The notes under the pieces are model-generated. The model did no database searches, was not told the DNA's origin, and saw only the letters and a program-made list of their open reading frames with translations. DNA of 64,000 nucleotides, taken from positions 376,013 to 440,012 of the forward strand of contig LUVW01000022.1 of the NCBI GenBank assembly GCA_001661515.1, read 5' to 3'. The position numbers and the translations under genes were made by a program. The stretch's first letter is position 1. Each line of letters opens with the position of its first letter. This document shows, in pieces, positions 29,994-42,289 of this stretch. The DNA is from Capniomyces stellatus (lineage: Eukaryota > Kickxellomycota > Harpellomycetes > Harpellales > Legeriomycetaceae).

Positions 29994-32900
29994 GTTTATC
30001 TATCTATAGCTGTATCCTTGTATTCGTGTATTCGTGTATCCTTGTATCCCTCTATTATTTGTTTCTATATGTTTCTATTTTTCCAGCTATATGTCTATAT
30101 TCTTAACTATGTGTTTATCTAGCTATCTGGTTATCCTTCTTTCTTTATATCTAGCTATTTGTCCAACTATGTGTCTATCTTTCTATGTTTCTAACTATAC
30201 GTCTTGCTACTAATATTCTCTCGTTGGTGTGGTCTTGATAGCAATGGTCAACTAGCGTTGTGATTTTAAAGTTATCAAGCGTATTTCTCTTCGTGTTCCC
30301 TTTGTGTTTTATGGATAACCCGACTTGAGCAATGTGCAGTTATTGTTCAGCAGCCTTGTCGGTCTTGATACAGCAATAAATACTGGATAATTCGTTTTTT
30401 TTTTACTTGTTCTTGGTTATCTAATTATGCTATTGTGTACGAGTCTTTGTTCGCTATCTCTTGCCCTGATTTTATTGCGCCCTTGCAAAAATAGACAATG
30501 TAACTGGCAGGTAAAACAGAGTATCAGATTAACTTGTAGAGTATCTATAAATTACGCACTGCGTTAAAAAAGTGTTATGTATATATTACTTGCGCGAGTA
30601 CTGTTGAAGCGTTAAACTCGACACCATGAATGACAAGTTATGTCTACAATATACCAAAATACAGTAATGGTATTGAGTTTTAAGTGTGTACTAGCAGTGA
30701 TTACGATGAGATTGAAAAATATCACAAGCTAACAAATGGATAAAAGAATTTGAGTATTCAATATGTACAAAAAAGTGCGAGTTATTTAAAATAAAATTGA
30801 AAGAGTATTTAAATCATTCAGTTCCAAGTTTTACTAAATCTAGTGCTGTGGAGAAACGGGTACTTGGTTTTTCTTTCCATATTTTTTCCGTATTTTTTTT
30901 CATATTACTTTCTTTTATTCCCTCGCTCTTTGCTTCTAAAGCATTGGGATGTCTATTTATTACTATAGTTCCCTTATTTTTTGTCGAGTCAATTATTTTC
31001 AGGAAAGTTTCTTTTGAATGAATGGGCTATGATTGCTCAGTATATTATGAGGTTGGCCTTTGTTGAGTGATCAATGTTTTTAATTTGGTCTATTTTTACA
31101 TTTCACTATAGCATCTTTTTTTCCGTTTTAAACCAAGTGACAGGTAAATTTCCATTTTACTTTGCATTTTTTCGTTTTTTGTCTTTTTATTATATGATTT
31201 TGATGTGATATATTATACGCATTTACTTTATCAACATGTACACGCATTTGATCCCTCTTTTCATTCATCACCTCCCTTCCAATCTTGTGACCAAATCTAG
31301 AACATTTTTAATTGTTTGCCACGTTAATTTAATTCACCACCTCTACTTTTTTTCTTCTCTCTTTTAATTCCATTTAATTTCAAGTACAATTACAGTAAGT
31401 GGTCCATTAGCTGTCAATTCAGTCTACTAAGTTTGTAGTGAATCACCCCCCCCTCTGTTCCCAGTGTTTTTTTTTTTTATCAAGCGCATTAATGCGCTCA
31501 TCACATATGCTCGAGTCACTCATTAGTATCAATATTAGCATTGTACTTGAAAACACAGTTAATTCAGTTGTCAGATGCCACCATGAACAAAAAAAAAAGG
31601 AACAGGGGAGGAAAAAAAAAGAAAAGAATAAAGAGAAAAAAGAAAGAAATAGAGAAAGAAATAGAGAAAGAAATAGAGAAAGAAAAAAAAAAGGAAAGCT
31701 CAGCAGTAGATGTCCTGATTTTCAATTAAATGAAAATCAACAACAATAATACAAAGGTCAATTTAATCTAAAAGCTGGCTTTGCTTTCCATTTAACATGG
31801 GTAGCTAACTTGGATTACTCTCTCTCTAATTCAAATCGATAATATCAGGTTTTACCGAGTTAATTCCTGTAATCTTCAATATATTTTCGATTATGTTAGA
31901 CTTTAAAGGATGTACATGACTTTGATAAATAAATGTGGAAAATAGAGTTTTGAGTATTTGATCAGCCAAAGTCTAAAATTGGGCTGCTATCGTAAATATA
32001 AACATACATATTATAGATACATAGTTATGAGTATCGTATGGGTGCAGGTATAGGTGTGAATACCAAAATTTGATATATCATACTTGTATCCTAATATGGT
32101 GTATTCTCATAATCGGGCCAATGTCCTAAAAGCTGCAATGATACATCTGTACAAGCATTAGGGTTTACTTGGTAAGCTTTAAAGCCAATACGTAATAATG
32201 GACTTTATAAATAATACCAACATTTTTTCCTATTGACATAAAAAAAGGTGTATATGACAAGACTTTGGCAAAAACTGTCCGAACCTAATATTGGTAGCGC
32301 ATTGACTATACGATGCTTTTTTTTTATTGAAACCATCCATTGCTATTTTATTTACTAATTATTAAAATTCGCTCTTTTGCCAATCCAAGTCAATTTCATT
32401 CGACTACTGCGATTGGCTAATTTTAAATCTCAGCACTGGTCATGCTGCCAATTTATATGCTCATTAGCTAGCAAATGTAGTTTTGGCTAATTTCCCAAAC
32501 ACCAATACCTTTTAACCACCCTCGCTTTCTAAAGTTTAATATAAACAGTTTCTTTAATCTCGCAATTATATATTTGTTCTTTGTGCTGGATTGGCGGTTT
32601 GTTTGAAGAAAAAATGTATACAGGATTTAGATTTAACAAAGCACGACCATTTGGACCGTACAAAAGGCTATTGAGAATCGGCGAATACATAATGACATTT
32701 TTAATTTCTTCCAACAATAGAAACCACATGAATTAATAATAATCAGTTGGGGAAATAATAATAAAAACAGGAAAAGGCGTAAAACGATTGAAACTAATAT
32801 AAAACCCTGTTTATTGATATCCGGTATGTGATTTATAAACATTGGAAGTTCAATGTCATTACCACTTGACTACTTTTATATACTCAAACAAGCCCACACA

Positions 32901-33480
32901 AACCCACACTTGTCTCAATAATTTCCCAGATAGAAAAAAAAGGATAATGAATATTAATATCAGTTCCAGCTTGTGCGTAATGGATTGCAAAGTATTCTTA
33001 GAGGCCATCTTAAACACTAGTCAATATAATATCAACATGACCAACCCAATGTGATGGCTTTTATTTTTGTGACATGATACTGTACGATACACTCTGAGTT
33101 GAGATGCCAGACAATCCAAGAATATTTCTGTGTATTTGAGATAAAGTAACAAAGTGTCAGCTGTAATAATAAATAATAAATAATAGTGAAAGAGAATGTA
33201 ATGTCGTCAAATAACTTCTAATAAAGCTAAGCTTAAAATTTGGGTGATGTCGACTATCCAAATACCACCGGGATTTTTTTAATAGTGTATTGTGTCATGC
33301 CACGATTTTGTAAAATTTGAATATAAATGTATAGGATAAATATGTGCAATAAGTATAAATGTAAAGTAAAGATAAGATTAGGTTAATTCAACAAAAAAAA
33401 AAACATGGTGGATGACAATGCTTATAGCAAATTAAAGTAAAAAAAATGGTACAGTTGAAACACTTTAGTTTTTACAAAAT
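29994..33480. other. 3.5 kb gene-poor AT-rich spacer
   Basis: Largest empty interval between genes in the central part. Seen in it: pentamer/hexamer-like repeats (tatctatctat, gtattcgtgtatcc) at 29996-30200; a perfect 16-bp palindrome AGCGCATTAATGCGCT at 31483-31498; and a purine-rich stretch with a 12-bp unit agaaatagagaa repeated three to four times at about 31640-31700. Short frames have compositions expected from AT-rich DNA. No RNA gene recognised. Confidence 0.55.
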
Positions 33481-36135
33481 TTAACTGAGGCGGTTCTTTG
33501 TCAGCCACTCGATAGCCTCTGCAACTCCGTGATTCGCAGCTCTGCGGTACCATTCACGGGCTTTAGGCATGCTTTTAGTCAAGGGTGCGTGCCTTGGGCC
33601 TAGGTTGCAACCGGGCAAAACGGTGTTTGGATCATAAAACCATCCTAACTGACACTCAGCACTCGGCAATCCTTGAAGCGCAGCCTTTTCACACCAATTG
33701 AAGGCCTCGAAAATATTGCTAACATATTCCATTTCAGACTCAAATCCAACTCTGGTGTTATCTATGTACATCCTGGACAATGAAAACTGCGCCTCTTTGT
33801 GGTTCAGCTCTGCCGCCGCCATATACGACGCACATGCGGCTCTAAAGCTTCTAGGAAACCCATGTTCGCCTGTTTCGTATAAACAGGCCAAGTGGTAATG
33901 AGCCGGGGCATATCCAAGACTTGCTGTGTGTATTAAAAGCGCATGTGCTTCTTCTGGGTTATAAGGAATTTCGTTTGACACATCAACAGGAACCGGGGGC
34001 TCTCCCAAGTACAAAAGTGCAACAAAGAACGCTCCGTGGGGGCACTCTTGCGTTGCTAGTCTAGCCGAAAGCCGAAAGTATGCGTGCGCGTATTGCAGGT
34101 TTACAACGAGTCCCAACTCGCCTAAAAGATATGCCATTGCGAGTCGGTATACCGCAGCAGTCTCGTTGAGGTGTGAGGCTAAAATGTACCATTGAATGGA
34201 CTTTTTGTACTTTTGGTTTGACTCGTAGTAGATGGCAACGCTCATGGCAGCCGCACCGTGGCCTAGATCAGCAGCTAGCGAGTACATTTGTATAGCCTTT
34301 TTTTCGTTCCTGGACTTTCCAAAAATCCCATTGTAAACCCAGCCTCCCTTAATGAAAATAGCCTCCGCAACGTTGTTTTTGGCAAGTCTGTTTATCCAAT
34401 ACTTTGCAAGTTCCAGCACACGTCCATTTTTTGCCTTTCTAACAACAATTGGCAGCTTTTTCTTTATAAATGACGCCAGCCTCTGGAAACCACTGTAGTT
34501 TTTTTCAAGCTCAACCAGTGTTTCTGTAGCTTGTATCAGATATTTAGCAAATTCTAGCTGTACCGACAGTCCTTCCTTGTCCGGCTTCTGTAGCTTGGCC
34601 AATTTATTGTACGCCTCAATATCTCCAAATTTTAAGCTTTTCATATACGACTCGTCTTGGACGTTCAGCAATCTGTGCATAGACATGATTGATGCTCCTA
34701 ACTTTGAATAGGTTTCGTAAAATCCCCCCGTGTCCGCGCCCCCTGCTGCATCCGCCTCAGGCCCCTCCATCAGCATACCTGGAACTTTGTTCAAACCATC
34801 CTTTGTCGCCTTTGCCGCCTTTATTCCGTATCCTTTTTCCACACCCTGGCCGAGTACATCACTACTAGACTCGCCTCCCTTGTAAGCCATATGTGGGCCC
34901 ATGTCATTACTATAGCGTATTAGCCGGTTGTCTTCAGTTTTTGCAACATTTCTGCTCACCAGACTGCTGCTGTTACTATTGTTGAAATTAAATCTGTCTG
35001 CCACGCTAAATCGGCTGTTCTGACCTTCCATCCGCCCGCTAGTATAAATCGCTGCTCCCTTCTTGGCTCTATCCGCATGCTTTTCAGCTACTTGAAACAC
35101 CCCGTCGATATTTTTGTTGCTGTCTTTAAGTTCTCTGATAGAAGGTGCTTTTCTGTTTGGTATTGCCGCTGTGTTTTTGTCTTTTGGCTCTGTTCTTGGT
35201 TTTTCGTTGCAATACTCAAACACACTGCACGACTTGCTATATTTCTTTGCTGTGGAAACTGACGGCTGGCTCGTTCTGTTACCCTTCACGCTTCGTTTAA
35301 GTTTAGTGTCGCTACTCGAGTAGTTTGTTGACACGCTTGTTTGGCTTTTAGAGTTTCTTTTTTGCAATAATATGTATTGATGCAATGGGTCTTTTCTGAC
35401 CGAGTTACGCCCAAGCTTACTTGGTTTTTTTCTCGAGTCCACATCTCCGCTTAGCTCTGAGCAAAACTCTGATGCACCCAAATCATATGAATTTAGTGTA
35501 GGTGAGGTGTAGTTGCGTGATCTATACACCGACCCAAACGAGTATCTATTTTCGCTAGGCTCAAACGACAAGTTGGACTTTGAGCTAGCCCGCGTACGTG
35601 CCACGTTTCCGCTACGCTCTTCTATTCTGCACGCAGCGTCGCCGTAGCTGCTTGAACTGCGCGAATAAGTTGTGCCTGACATTTGAGTGTCTCTAGCTGT
35701 TTCCGCTTCGTTTACCCCTGCCTTGGACTGGAGTTCTATATTACTAATGTCCGCTGCAAAGTTTGAAAACGCCAGTTTCTCTTTAAATAGTTGGTCGTTG
35801 CTATCCCCCAAGTCTAAAAACGATTCGTACTGCTTGCGTCTCTGTGCTATCTTCACTAGCCTATACCCTGTACTACTACTACTGCTGCTGTTGCTGTTGT
35901 TGCTACTGTTACTGCTTATGTTCTTTATGCGACTGTAGTTGCGGTGGTTTAGCAGGGTGTAATTGTTGCTATTTCCCCCATAAGCGCTAAACAAGTTATG
36001 CTCTGAATTATGTCTCTGCTCGTCTGTTCGGCTTAAAAACCTGTTAATTCTATTTAGAGGTTGTCTACTTGTACCTATGCTATTGAGCCTTATTCCGCTG
36101 AATGTGTTTATATCCTGTTTGTTTGAACACAACAT
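33481..36135 (-). CDS. Sel1-repeat protein, SKT5/CHS4-like chitin synthase activator
   Basis: 884 residues, single exon. The N-terminal about 480 residues are Ser/Asn/Arg-rich and disordered, with a poly-Ser/Asn stretch at about 75-92. From about residue 540 the sequence is helical, with Sel1-like repeats of about 36 residues: FIKGGWVYNGIFGKSRNEKK followed by AIQMYSLAADLGHGAAAMSV, then AHAYFRLSARLA, CASYMAAAELNHKEAQFSLS, FNWCEKAALQGLPSAECQLG and WYRRAANHGVAEAIEWL. Order and composition match fungal SKT5/CHS4, which activates and localises class IV chitin synthase at septa and tips. The CaaX prenylation box of some members is absent (ends NRLS). Confidence 0.82.
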   Translation of the reverse strand: MLCSNKQDINTFSGIRLNSIGTSRQPLNRINRFLSRTDEQRHNSEHNLFSAYGGNSNNYTLLNHRNYSRIKNISSNSSNNSNSSSSSSTGYRLVKIAQRRKQYESFLDLGDSNDQLFKEKLAFSNFAADISNIELQSKAGVNEAETARDTQMSGTTYSRSSSSYGDAACRIEERSGNVARTRASSKSNLSFEPSENRYSFGSVYRSRNYTSPTLNSYDLGASEFCSELSGDVDSRKKPSKLGRNSVRKDPLHQYILLQKRNSKSQTSVSTNYSSSDTKLKRSVKGNRTSQPSVSTAKKYSKSCSVFEYCNEKPRTEPKDKNTAAIPNRKAPSIRELKDSNKNIDGVFQVAEKHADRAKKGAAIYTSGRMEGQNSRFSVADRFNFNNSNSSSLVSRNVAKTEDNRLIRYSNDMGPHMAYKGGESSSDVLGQGVEKGYGIKAAKATKDGLNKVPGMLMEGPEADAAGGADTGGFYETYSKLGASIMSMHRLLNVQDESYMKSLKFGDIEAYNKLAKLQKPDKEGLSVQLEFAKYLIQATETLVELEKNYSGFQRLASFIKKKLPIVVRKAKNGRVLELAKYWINRLAKNNVAEAIFIKGGWVYNGIFGKSRNEKKAIQMYSLAADLGHGAAAMSVAIYYESNQKYKKSIQWYILASHLNETAAVYRLAMAYLLGELGLVVNLQYAHAYFRLSARLATQECPHGAFFVALLYLGEPPVPVDVSNEIPYNPEEAHALLIHTASLGYAPAHYHLACLYETGEHGFPRSFRAACASYMAAAELNHKEAQFSLSRMYIDNTRVGFESEMEYVSNIFEAFNWCEKAALQGLPSAECQLGWFYDPNTVLPGCNLGPRHAPLTKSMPKAREWYRRAANHGVAEAIEWLTKNRLS

Positions 36136-38052
36136 CTTTTTTTTAGCCTCTATTCTTTTCCTGCTTTATTTAATTCTATGTCTCTTCCAATCCCTTTTTT
36201 TTCACTCCTTTTTCTTTCGCCAAAACCTTGCCTCTAATTCGTTCCTAACTATCAATACTATTAGTTAAACTCGATTAAAGTTGGCTTTCTTTTTTCATAT
36301 ATTACTAATTCGGCTATATATGTCCTTCTCATTCAAATCAAACTGATTCAATCAATACCAGTATTCAAGCGCGATTTGTGTTCTGTGCTACTCACGCTAT
36401 TAAGGCAGAATTTTATTTTATTTAATCTCAATTCGCTTCTTTAAAAAAATAAAATTGTTGCGGTTTTTCTTTATTTGTTATGTTATATTTACTTTTTTAT
36501 GAGAATATTTCAAACCGCCTAAATGAAATGCGTGCTTGTATTTTGCTTTTATACCATCCGTATCGGCATTGATGAGCTAACAACACCACTACTAATATTT
36601 CACTGCCTTGCTCTTGAAAGCCCGCGTCGTATACTTTTAAACCTTGTGTTAATTTTCAGCAGTTAGCACCAAGTTTGGCCCACGTTAAACTTGAAGCTTA
36701 ATTACCACCAATGCTATTATCATCATCGTTAATAATTCTGGGTTTGAATTACCAATACTTTCACACCATTTTGCATATTCATTGGCTCTGGCTCTTGCTC
36801 TTGCTTTTCCATACACTTTTTTTTTTCTACTTGGAAACTCTGATTTTAACTGGTAAATCGTGTTTCTTTTTCTTACTTTTTCATATTTTTTTCGTAGTAT
36901 TAATACATCAAATGTTTTGTATTATTAAGCGTAATCGATCTCATAACCTGGAAAAGCAAATAACCCAGAATCGGTGTCTTATCCTAAACTTTGTTTTGTG
37001 TTTTTGCCTTTACAAATTGCATTACAACGTTCTTGCAATGTAGCTTCTAATGAGCTACCTCTGACTTTGAATTGTACCTGTGCTTGCATATTCCATTAGT
37101 TTTTGCATTCACTTTTGTTTATTTTTGTAGGTGATGTCTACCAACACGCTTAATATTGACTAGCATGTTTTACCAAGTCTGCCTCAATCTCATTTTTTGA
37201 AATCACAGTAACATCATACTTTAGCTTATTGTTTCTGATTTATTTGCTCTGTCTACACTTGCGGAGCTTATTTTAGCCCATTTGTCTTTAATCAGTGTCT
37301 TGACAATTCCCAAATTACTTCCCCATTATTAGCAACGAGCCGGAAACCAATTAAAACAATTCACACATTCCCCATAAAAAAAGAGCCCTTTTTTGAAAAG
37401 AAAAAAAAACACCTACCCCGGGATTATTTAAACGCCTTTTAAACGCTTGAAGTCTTGTTTAAATTCATAAATACCTATTAGTTGCGACAAATCTCGCGAA
37501 TATACATTCATATTTTGCAGATTTTTTCAGCAAAATTCCACACTTGAAACTCGATCCAACCCACACATACACCACACACAGGCGCCGTGTTTACAGAGTG
37601 TTAATCCCACATACATTGCAAATATTCAGTTACATTGTTTCCAACTTAAATTTCAAGCTGCTAAGCTGTTGTGGCGCTGAAACAGACCACCAAACGCCAT
37701 ACCGTCGCCATTACCATAATGCGCTTTACCAATAACCAGATAGTCGATAATTGCGACGCTGAGTAGGTTAAAGCAAATCAACAAGTATAACCCCTAAACT
37801 GAAAAGAAAAAAAAACAGTTGGAAAAGAAATTTTATCCTCAAATATGGTAAATAAGTATTAATTAAACCCGCGGTGTGAATTATAAATTTTAAAAAAAAA
37901 ATAAGAAAGTCAGAACAAAAAGTCAATGTAAAAAGCCAATGTAAAAAGCCAATGTAAAAAGCCAATGTAAAAAGCCAATGTAAAAAGTCAAAGCAAGACC
38001 AAGATGTAACAAAAGTAAAGCCAAGAATATTAAGCACTAATTCATTGAAAGT
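36136..38052. other. Spacer with a 13-bp tandem repeat
   Basis: 1.9 kb of AT-rich sequence without a convincing frame. Bases 37922-37986 hold five copies of a 13-bp unit (gtcaatgtaaaaa once, then gccaatgtaaaaa four times), just downstream of the HMG protein gene. Confidence 0.55.
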
Positions 38053-39413
38053 TTAAGAATCAATAAATTTGGATTTGAACGACTTCATTTTCTCCAAATA
38101 CATCTCTCTTTCCTTTGTGTATACGTCAATGTATCTCTGCTTGTCGTGCTGGGGAAGTTCCTTCCACTCCTTGGACAGTATGCGCACAATGTCGGTTACT
38201 GAGTTTTCTGGGCCAACCTTCAGGTCCTTTCGGCGCTCCATTGAATAAATCAAGTAAGGCGACAGGTTTTTCTTTGGTGTGTGTGGGTTTATAAGCATTG
38301 GAAGCCCTCTTTTCCCCTCCTTCTTTAAAACAATGTTTCGTCTTCTTCGGCGTTTATTTTCAAGATCGATGAGGTTTGGATTTATCTCTTTCCACCATTT
38401 GTTTAATTCTGCCTGTCTGTGCACGTTAAGCGAGTTGGCCTGTTCGGCGTAATGCTACAGTGACGCACAATTATAAATACACAATATTTTATTTGCAGTG
38501 CCTATAAGCCATATGGCAAAAATAATCTTGCTCAGTGCATCAAAGTACCTGTTTTTCCGATTGGCTCAAGTCGTTCCACAATTTAGCTATATTGTTTGTG
38601 GCAATTGTAGCTTCAGATGTGTTTTTTTTGAAATAGTCCTGCGTAAAAACGTTATAGCCGCTCAGCGGAGCTCTTGGTGGTAACTTGACGAGTGCTAAGG
38701 TTTAAATATATACAATGAAGAAAAAAAGAGTTGTAAGCGAGTACAACACATTTTAAAAGTAGTTTACGATATGTATAGCTACAAACCCACTCTTTATATT
38801 AAAATGGTGCAATAGTGAGCAGTTTTTTTTGGCGAATTGTACAATGATGTTGGTAAAAGGGTAATATTTGGGAATATTGGAAGTGGGGAATAACTTACAG
38901 GTTTTTCTGTTTAAGGTGGCTATTGAATGAACGCAATTTATTTATTATATTGATGTTAATAAAGCGGTTAGTGTGTACTTTATTTTTGAAATCGTAAAAG
39001 TTTTTATAAATGTAGTCAAGAATGATTAATAGTAACAAAATACCTTCATGGGCTTTTTTGGCCGAATCTTTCTCGGATTTCAATTTCTTGGCTAGAATCT
39101 GAGTATCTGTCAACTTTGGCTTGCTCTTGGCTGTCTTCTTGGGTTTTGATCTGCCAGCTTTCTTTGTTTCCTTCTTGGCCACCTTTTTGGTTGCTTTCTT
39201 GACAACATTGCTGACTTGCTTTAAAATCTTCTTCTGGGCCACAGTTTTTTTCTTGGGCAACGTCTTTTTGGCTGTGTTTAAATTTCTGATGTTCTGGCTA
39301 GGAGCGATCAAAGGTAAAAGGGATTTGGAAAACAAAGTTTGATTTAAAAGCAATGACTTCTTTGCCAAAACAGGCTTCAATCTGTTGAGAGATTTCAAAA
39401 AAAGGCTAGACAT
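38053..39413 (-). CDS. Mitochondrial two-HMG-box DNA-packaging protein (ABF2/TFAM-like), three exons
   Basis: Exons 39413-39044, 38694-38549, 38454-38053; 305 residues. A presequence-like N-terminus (MSSLFLKSLNRLKPVLAKKS...) contains no acids in its first 40 residues. A Lys/Ala-rich linker follows (residues about 50-110, KKVAKKETKKAG). HMG box 1 spans the exon 2/3 junction (PPRAPLSGYNVFTQDYF ... IAKLWNDLSQSEKQ, then HYAEQANSLNVHRQAELNKW). HMG box 2 is PHTPKKNLSPYLIYSMERRK ... RILSKEWKELPQHDKQRYID. Yeast Abf2 and animal TFAM have the same two-box layout and compact mtDNA. Intron 1 (349 bp) is the longest intron assigned here; an undetected small exon in it cannot be excluded. Confidence 0.88.
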
Positions 39414-40438
39414 TAGTTTGGCTAATTGTATTCGTTAGGTGATATAGTTGTGATGGCTTTAAGCTTGGATTTAAAAGATAAATAAATAAACAGACTATAC
39501 TTTATTTGATAGTTAAACAAATCGCACTCTTTGCAAAAGAAAAAATAAGCTTATTAGGTGTGTTATATTCTATATCACGTCGATACACTATTATTTATTT
39601 ATATACCGTTTAATTTATCTCCAATGTTCAAGACATTACTATTATTGCTAGCAAATTGTTTTTAGATTCACTCCCTTAATTAGCCCTATGGATTAAAGTG
39701 GTTAAATATCAGCTTTAAAGCTGTTCGTTTATTTACTCTCAAGTCAAAATCTCAATTGTTTACATTAAAGCCACCACCAATCATGTCAGCCCAAATTCAG
39801 TAATATGAAATACTGAAATGCAGTAAATTCTAAATTGAAGGAAAAAAAAACACGTTAATTTAATTCTTTGCTTTTTGAAAAGCAAGCCGTTAATCAACCA
39901 CTAAATACTGGACTGTGTTTGAATTCATTGGTAGTTTCATTTTTGAGAATTTTAAATAGCATTAAACCTGAATTTGGATGTCAAAGCTGAAAGTGCGCAG
40001 CTCTGTTACAGTAGCAATAACGTTAATGGCAATATAATGTGCAACTATGCAGGCTTTGTGTATCAGAAGATAAAGTATAATTACAGTGTATTAAGCTGGC
40101 TTTTAAAAAAAAAGAGTGTACTGCCAAACTGAAAAGCACCAAGGTTTGTTGAGCTCTGTATTAGTCCGGGAGTCGTATCAAATTGGCCCGATACCTATTA
40201 CGAATAAGCTAATTTCCCAATAGGGTGATCCATGGAGTTACCACGCTGATGATAAGTAAGAGTAAGAGTAAGAGTAAGAGTAAGAGTAAGAGTAAGAGTA
40301 AGAATGTGAATGTGGATTGAAATAAGGTATAGTTGATAATTAAAATAAATAAACCACATAAATAATAATAATAATAATATTAGTTGTAGTAGTAGTAAGA
40401 TATTGTAAAAAGTAGTGTGGATAAAATGTGGGACATGA
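39414..40438. other. Spacer with hexamer repeat
   Basis: AT-rich; contains eight copies of GTAAGA at 40256-40303 and a short (AAT)n run near 40361-40380. No gene seen. Confidence 0.55.
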
Positions 40439-42289
40439 CTATTTTAGCTCGAGTGCAGGAATGAATACTTGGTATGGAACAGTACCGTTGTTTGTTTCGT
40501 TCTGTGCGTGTATATGTACAATAATACCCTTGGAATCTACTTCCTCAACAAAAGAGGCAAAATTTCGGCGACCTAATAGCTTTTTGTTGTTATTTGGGGG
40601 CGATTTTCCATTGACATCTTGTGGGAACAGCTCATACATTATTTCATTAGTAAAATCGTCTAAAAAGTATTTCTTTGCTGAAAGATGAGCCATTCTAATC
40701 ACAGAATTTGGAGGAGGGGTGTTGACAATTGCAGACGAAATGATTTGAGGCATCATCCGGTAGTCGTTTTCTGGCAGAACGCTTGAATCGTTAGAGGCAA
40801 ATCTACCAGCACCACAGCAATGCACATCGCCTGCAACAAAGCTAACTCTGATTCCCCTGGTTCTGGCAAACTCCTGCAGCCTAAGAATGAGCTTCCTTCG
40901 CTCATCCATGTGTATTCCAGCCGTCCAGTGATCGTTCAGGTCGTCAAGCAACTCTGGTTCGCCAAACTGATTGCATACGCTAGAAAAGGTTCCATCTTTT
41001 TTAAAAAGTCCCAAGTTGGTTATTCCCGACTTGCTCAAAAAGGACATGCCGCTTTCGACATATGTTAGTCTAGGGTAGACTATTGGAACACCCAAAATGA
41101 CTTGGAGCTGCTTGGTGGTTGGCGGGAGGTACTCAAGTCGCTGGAATGTTTCGTCGTATGTTTTTTCTGTTACAATTTGATTCAAAACACGTTCATATCT
41201 GGTATCAATTCCCAAAATAGTCGTGTATGGCCCCAGGTTCTTTAGAAAACTGAATCCGGTATCTCCATAGTATCCGTGATGCCTCGAAAGCTCGATGTTA
41301 GAGTGGGCTTGGAAAAGCAGCCAGTACTTGAAAGCATACTTCTTGACTCCCTGGAACACCAGCGAGTTGTGCAGGTAGTCTGGGTATGAGCCCCAGCCAT
41401 CAAAAATGTCGTGGTCGTCAATAATAAAGCTTGAAGGTATAGTCGTCAACGCCTTTGTGAAGTTGTTTGTATAAAAAAATCTTTGGACGTATATCAAAAA
41501 GTAAAAAGTGTCTATAAACTTGATCATCTCCGCCGTGAATGGGAACACCATGCGGTCCTCCCGGTTCTTCATATTCAACCAGCTATTCCAAATATCTGCC
41601 TTCCAAAAGGAGTCTGCATAGAGCTGATCTCCTCCCCCAATCATCACATGGAACGGAATGGTTTCATGCTTCTTTATCAAGTCGTCCCAAACAACATTGT
41701 CTCCCCCCAGATTTATCTTTGTTTCCTCTGTCACATTTGCTGACCACCCATTACATGATGTAAAGCACCACCTCCACTGGCCACATTGACTAGGTATAGT
41801 AAAGTCATAGTAGTTGCAGTCGTTGTTTATATCATAGTGGATTTTCTTCTCGTTGTTAAGGTCAATTGGTATTCTTATGTCGTATCGACAAAATTTTGAT
41901 TGCTCAAAGCTCCCTATCACTGTCGAGACCCCATAAATAGGTGTCTGTGACGTGCCATCGTAAAAAGACACCACTGGTACAGGATATACCTGTGGTACTA
42001 GCAGCATAACGCTTCCCATCCATTCGGCTGTTGACAGGTCTGTGCCAACAAACATGATGTTTGGCCCAAGAATTCCATCCCTCCTAATCCTCTTGTTTGG
42101 TATTCCTGAATTATCGAAATGCAAACTGTACTTGTAATCGCTTTCCAGCAAGTCCTTTGGGAACTGTCCAACATTTACGCCTGTGACATTTTCAAACTCT
42201 CCATAAGCCCCATGTCCAGAATCCCTGCTACCTTCCGCAATGTAACCGCTTTGTTCCAGCAGCCTTGGATTTAAAACTGGGAAATCCAT
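40439..42289 (-). CDS. PhoD-like phosphatase, copy A
   Basis: 616 residues, single exon, start MDFPVLNPRLL. A long N-terminal part with ILGPNIMFVGTDLSTAEWMG and VMLLVPQVYP precedes the metallophosphatase core: WRWCFTSCNGWSANV, IGGGDQLYADSFW (about residue 223), FIIDDHDIFDGWGSYPDYL (about 293), LGIDTRYERVL, GVPIVYPRLTYVES, FVAGDVHCCGAG (about 486) and the conserved end KLLGRRNFASF. The Asp/His motifs G-D-x-x-Y, D-D-H-D and G-D-V-H match PhoD-type metal-dependent phosphodiesterases/phosphatases. No signal peptide or membrane segment, so probably intracellular; substrate unknown. It faces away from copy B, which starts 5.3 kb downstream on the other strand. Confidence 0.88.
   Translation of the reverse strand: MDFPVLNPRLLEQSGYIAEGSRDSGHGAYGEFENVTGVNVGQFPKDLLESDYKYSLHFDNSGIPNKRIRRDGILGPNIMFVGTDLSTAEWMGSVMLLVPQVYPVPVVSFYDGTSQTPIYGVSTVIGSFEQSKFCRYDIRIPIDLNNEKKIHYDINNDCNYYDFTIPSQCGQWRWCFTSCNGWSANVTEETKINLGGDNVVWDDLIKKHETIPFHVMIGGGDQLYADSFWKADIWNSWLNMKNREDRMVFPFTAEMIKFIDTFYFLIYVQRFFYTNNFTKALTTIPSSFIIDDHDIFDGWGSYPDYLHNSLVFQGVKKYAFKYWLLFQAHSNIELSRHHGYYGDTGFSFLKNLGPYTTILGIDTRYERVLNQIVTEKTYDETFQRLEYLPPTTKQLQVILGVPIVYPRLTYVESGMSFLSKSGITNLGLFKKDGTFSSVCNQFGEPELLDDLNDHWTAGIHMDERRKLILRLQEFARTRGIRVSFVAGDVHCCGAGRFASNDSSVLPENDYRMMPQIISSAIVNTPPPNSVIRMAHLSAKKYFLDDFTNEIMYELFPQDVNGKSPPNNNKKLLGRRNFASFVEEVDSKGIIVHIHAQNETNNGTVPYQVFIPALELK

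Noticed and set aside
30797..31021. Hydrophobic 74-codon frame in the gene-poor spacer
   Set aside because: Phe/Ile/Leu-rich as expected from T-rich DNA; no leader or family.
37922..37986. Possible CRISPR-like array
   Set aside because: The 13-bp units are directly adjacent with no spacers, and the genome is eukaryotic; it is a simple tandem repeat.
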